Origin: Equus caballus
Taxonomy: Eukaryota; Chordata; Mammalia; Perissodactyla; Equidae
NCBI RefSeq assembly: GCF_041296265.1
Contig: NC_091695.1
Coordinates: 36,227,001-36,291,000 of the forward strand
Direction: 5' to 3'
Length of the DNA stretch: 64,000 nt
Positions 59,286 through 64,000 of the stretch are shown piece after piece. The position numbers and the translations under genes are program-made. The notes beneath the pieces were generated by a model. That model saw only the letters and a program-made list of their open reading frames with translations. It had not been told where the DNA came from and did not search any database. Each line of letters begins with the position of its first letter. Position 1 is the first letter of the stretch.

Positions 59286-62200
59286 GAGTTCTGAACAGTG
59301 ATTTTATATCCCGCAAATTTACTGCATTGGTTGATTACTTCCAACCCTTTTTTGGTTGAGTCTTTAGGATTTTCTACATCCAAGTTTATATCCTCTGAAG
59401 ATAACGACAATTTTAATTCTTCCTTCTCAATTTGGATGTCTTATATTTCTTTATCTAGCCTGTTTACTCTATTTAAGACTTTTAGTACTAAATTGAATAA
59501 GAGTAGTGGGAGCGAGCACCATTGTCTTGTTCCCAACAGAGGAAAAACTTTGTTGTTCACCATTGAGCATAATGTTAGCTGTGGGTTTGTTTTATATGGC
59601 CTTCATTATGTTGAGGTATGTTCCTTGTATATCTAATTTTTGAGGGTTTTAATCATGAAAGGATGCAATATTTTGTCCAATGCTTTTTCTGCATCTATTG
59701 AGATGATCATATGATTTTTATCTTTCATTCTCTAAATGTGGTGTATCACATTTATTAAATTGGACATCTTGAACCTTCTTCCTCTCCAAGGATAAATCCC
59801 ACTTGGTCATAGCTTTGGTGTGAGTGTAATAGTGGCCTCCTAAAATGTGATGGGAACTATTCCTTCCTGTTCAATTTTTTGAAAGTGTTCAAGAAGGATT
59901 GGCATTAATTTGGCAGAATTTGCCAGAGAAGCCATCTTGTTCTGAGGGTTTCTGTATCAAGAGGTTTTTGATTGCTGATTTCATCTCCTTACTCATCTTT
60001 TTCTGTTCAGATTTTCTATTTCTTCTTGATTCAATCTTGATAACTTGCATATTTCTAGGAAGTTATCCATTTCTTATAGATTATCCAATTTATTGGCATA
60101 TAGTTGTTCATAGTAGTCTCTTATGATCTTATGTAGTTTTGTAATATCACTTGTAATATCTCCCCTTTCATTTCTGATTTTATTTCAGTATACTTTTTTT
60201 CTTAGCCTATCTAAAGATTTGTCAGAATAGTTTATTTTTTGAAAACTACCTCTTAACTTCATTGATTATTCTTATTGTTTTTTGGTCTCTAATTCATTTA
60301 TTTTCATTCTGATCATTCTTGTTTCCTTCCTTCTACTCACTTTGGTCTTAATTTGTTCTTTTTTTCTCATTCCTTGAGGTGTAATGTTAGGTTTTTATTG
60401 AGATTCTTCTATAGTCTTAATATATGAATTTATTGCTATAAACTTCCTTCTCAGAACTGATTTTTTTAATGATGGTATTGGTTTTGGTGTGTTATATTTC
60501 TATTTTTATTTGTTTTAAGATAGTTGTTGATTTCTCTTTTGATTTCTTATTTGACTTATTGGTTGTTCAGGGGGGTTTTTTTGTATATTTTCTGTACACG
60601 AAAATATTTGTAAAATTTCCAGCTTTCCCTAAGTTGATTTCTAGTTTCATACCAATGTGGTCAGAAAAGATACTTGGTATGATTTCAGGCTTAAGAATTT
60701 TAAAATATGTTTGTATCCTGTCATATGATCTATCCTGGAAATATTCCATGTGCACTTAAGGAGAATATATATTCTGCTGCTATTAGATGAAATGTTGTAT
60801 AAATGTCTGTTAAGTCCATTTGGTCTAATACGATGCAAGTCTAACATTTCTGTGTTGATTTTTTCCTGGATGATCTATCCACTGCTGAAAGTGGAATACT
60901 AAGTTCTCCCACTATTATTGTGTTGCTCTCTATTTCCTTCTTCAGATCTGTTAGTATTTGCTTAATATACTTAGGTGCTCTGATTTGGGATGCATGTATA
61001 TTTACATTTATTATGTTTTCTTGATGAATTGGCCCCTCTACTGTTATATAGTTACCTTCTTTGTTTCCATATTTGGCTTAAAATTTATTTTGTCTGATAT
61101 AGATAGCTGTTCCTGCTTTCTTTTGGTTTCCACTTGCATGAAATATCTTTTTCCATTCCTTCACTTTGAGCCTGTGGCTGTCCTTAAAGCTGTAGTGAAT
61201 CTCTTGTAGGCAGCATATAGTTGGGTCTTGTTTTTATCTATCCAGGACTCTGCCTTTTGATTGGTGAATTCAATCCATTTACATGTAGAGTTACTTTTGA
61301 TATATAAGCACTTACTAATGCCATCTTATTCATTGTTTTCTGATTGTTTTGTATTTCCATTGTCTCTTTTTTCCTTGTGTGTGCCTGACTTTGTATCTTT
61401 GGTGGTATGCTGTGTTTCCTCTTGTCTTTTTGTGAATCTACTCTAGGCCTTTTCTTTGTGATTACCATGTGCGTTACATAAACATCTTATAAAGAAAACA
61501 CTGCATTTTAAACTGATAGCAACTTAAATTTTCTACAAAAGCTGTACCCCTTTACTCCTCTCTTTTATATTTTTATGTCGTTATTTACCTTTTTTTACAT
61601 CAAGTATTCTTTAACAAATTATTCTAGCTATAAACATTTTAATACTCATCATTTTTAAACTTTATACTAGAATTAAGTGGTTAACACACCATCCTATTAC
61701 AGAATTAGAGTTTTTTGTGCCTGCCTATATACCTACCTTTATGCTATGCTACGTGCTTTTGTATGTTTTCATGTTGCTGGTTGGTGTCTTTTTATTTCAA
61801 TGTGAAAAACTTTTTTAAGGCAGGATTAGTGGTGATGAATAATCTCAGCTTTTGTTTTATGGGAAAGTCTTTATTTCTCCATCGTATCTGAAGTATAACT
61901 TTGTGGGATAGAGTATTCTTGGCTGGCAGTTTTTCTTTCAACACTGAATATACCGTTCCCCTCTGTCCTGGCCTATAGGATGTCTGCTGAGAAAACTGCT
62001 GATAGCTAATGAGATTCCCTTGAAGGTACAATCTTTTCTTCCCTTGTTGCTTTTAGGATTCTTTCTCTGTCTTTGATCTTTAACAGTTTTATTTTGATTT
62101 GTCTTGGAGAATGTCTTTTGAAATGAGAACATAGGGTGATCTGTGATTGTGAGCTTACCTGTCTAAGTCTCTCCAGGTTTTGGAAGTCTGTAGTATTATT

Positions 62201-63870
62201 CCCTAAATTAATTTTCTGCCCCCTTCTCCCTCTTTGTTCCTTTTGAACCTCAATTCTTCTAATTTTGTTTTGATGAAATCCCATAGATCACGTAGGCTTT
62301 CTTTGCTCTTTTTCCTTCTGTTTTGTTTCCTTGGCTTTGACTGCGTTAATTCAAACGTCTTGCCCTCTAGCTCACTTTCCTGTCTTCCATGTTCTCTACT
62401 CTACTGAAGATGCTCTCTATTGTATTTTTCATTTCATTCATTGAATTATTCATCTCCAGAATTTGTTTGTTCTTTTTTATAATTTTTATTTCCTTGTTAT
62501 ATATCTCATTTTGTGTCTTTATTTCCTTATCTTATTATCTTCTTTTGCCTTTTATTTTCTTTCATTGAGATTCTTCGAAAAGCTATTTTGAATTCTTTAT
62601 TCGCTTAGTCACAAAATTCTGTGCTTCTAAAATTCTGTTGTTGGCGATTTTTGTTAACTTTACATGATGACATGTTCCCTTGATATTTCATGTTTCTTAT
62701 AGCTTCTGGTTGCTGCTTTTGCACTTGAAATAGAAAACACCTCTTCAAATCTTTGCTAGTTGCCTTCAGATGGGATATCCTGTTATTGGTGGTGTTATAT
62801 CTGAGGTTTTCTCTGCCTTTATATGGGTAAATGTGCTCCACTCTTATTGCTCTCACTTGTGGCAAAATTCTTAAGCTATTGTGTCTTCCCTGGTTGTTAC
62901 CAATCACCAATTTGGCTACTGGAAGACTCTTTTTTGTTTTCTAGAAGCTGGCACTACCGTTCATGTATGTCTTTTTTCCCTTGCCCACATACTCAAGTTT
63001 ATTTTTCCTAGATCACTCAGTTTACCAGATTTGTTGTTGCTGCTGCCCTTGGAAATATACAAAAGAAGTCAGTTGCAGAGTGGGGATAAGTGTGGGTTTA
63101 GCACTGGCAACTTAGGGGTTCCCACAGACCTGGTGGGGAGATTCTTGAGTGAGGTACTCCTGGAGCCTCATGGGTGGACTTTCTGTTGAAATCCTGAGTC
63201 AGGAGGAAGAAACTATGCCACTTTAAAGCTCTTTAATATTCTCAACTGTTTCTTTCCTGCTCTTCCCTCTTCCTCCAATCACTGACTACCTGTCTCAATA
63301 CACTAGGTACTTCTGGGAAGACTTAGGTTTCTCCAGATGCTTCCAGCACTACAATGGTAGCTGGGCACTCACTTGTGGCTCTTTTTCCCTGTGGGATAGT
63401 TCACCACTGCTGAAATGTTGTTGCCTTGAGCAGGTGGTGCTGGGAATGCTCCTCTCACCTTCTCCGCTGTGACCAACTCATATTTTTTTTCTCCTCCAAT
63501 AATGTGCTATAGTCCCCTCTCAGGAAGGCTAGGCTTCCATAAAGTCTCTCTCTTTCATGGGTGTCAGCCAAAGTCAGCACTTTCCAGGCTTAACCAATCA
63601 TAACCCAGGTGGCTTGGGTTAAGTTCACTGTCTCCTGCTGGCCCTGTAGCCCATTCTGATGTCTGTCTGCCTGTTAGCAGATACACAGGTGGGCAAGATT
63701 CCTCCTGGCTCCCTTGGTTTTTGGTCCTGGATGCCACAACTCCCACAAGGTGTTTTTGTTCATGGATGAACGTCCAATTCACTGTTACAAAACTGGGACA
63801 AAAAGGAAGACTGTCTTTTACAGGTAAGATGCTAACGTTCCTCCTTCCCCTGATAATTTTTAGTCTCATA
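59286..63870 (-). mobile_element. L1 LINE, antisense (unit 5)
   Basis: Antisense ORF2 runs about 59286-61780, ORF1 about 61795-62640 and the 5' UTR about 62810-63870. It is homologous to the L1s of units 2 and 4 but has no SINE insertions, so it shows their uninterrupted form. Stops and indels are frequent. Confidence 0.85.
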
Positions 63871-64000
63871 CTTTGACTTACATAGATATGCAGCCTGAAT
63901 CTTTCACTGTTCTGACACCAAAAGACACAAAGTCAAAATTCTTGTTTAAAGGGAGTCTGTGTTGGTGTTGCCCTCAAGGTATCTTCCAGAAATAATATAA
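63871..64000 (+). other. Start of unit 5 non-coding flank
   Basis: 'aagtcaaaattcttgtttaaaggg' and the bases after it match the first part of the flank in units 1-4 (near 4010, 15494, 39545 and 51655). This fixes the register for predicting the next OR exon. Confidence 0.75.

Larger units (their letters stand above)
58830..64000 (+). repeat. OR duplication unit 5, left part only
   Basis: This unit has the same head-to-head L1 joint as unit 4, then the same antisense L1 and the first bases of the unit flank, cut by the window end. By spacing in the other units, its OR exon should start about 2.5-2.8 kb past base 64000. Confidence 0.7.

Overview
This is mammalian nuclear DNA from an olfactory receptor (OR) cluster, most likely of a perissodactyl (horse, rhinoceros or tapir). 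The taxon call rests on about ten copies of the tRNA-derived ERE SINE, recognisable by its inverted 'GGGGCCGGCCC' head and the 'gaggaagattagccctgagctaac' tail motif. ERE is known from Perissodactyla. There is no bacterial-style gene density. The only real genes are intronless OR coding exons in AT-rich, L1-rich DNA.

The window is built from repeated units of about 10-13 kb, all in + orientation. A unit holds an antisense L1 remnant, about 2.5-2.8 kb of non-coding flank ending in a conserved 3' splice acceptor, a 314-codon OR exon, a poly(A) signal about 0.37-0.39 kb past the stop, a GA-rich tract, and a 2.5-3.3 kb downstream block with a MIR and a MIR3. Unit 1 (about 745-10846) holds an intact OR at 6552-7496. 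Unit 2 (10847-22370) holds an intact OR at 18326-19270. Unit 3 (35985-45704) holds an OR pseudogene at 42096-44016, split by a 5'-inverted L1 insertion. Unit 4 (45705-58829) holds an intact OR at 54467-55411. Unit 5 starts at 58830, and its left arm runs off the window end; by spacing, its OR exon should lie about 2.5-2.8 kb beyond base 64000.

Between units 2 and 3 (22370-35985) lies a different OR, a degenerate OR5AN1-like pseudogene at 27889-28803, between two antisense L1 elements (23868-26640 and 30195-34560). The three intact receptors look most like the OR5A/OR5AN branch of family 5. With the OR5AN1-like neighbour this suggests the mammalian OR5AN-OR5A neighbourhood (human 11q12), which is an inference from remembered family sequences.

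The genes do not form a pathway. They are alternative odorant receptors, normally expressed one per olfactory neuron. The main interest is in how the array evolved. Units are mosaics of each other, two unit boundaries share a head-to-head L1 joint, and L1 and ERE insertions give a relative clock. I found no rRNA, functional tRNA, CRISPR array or novel protein system.
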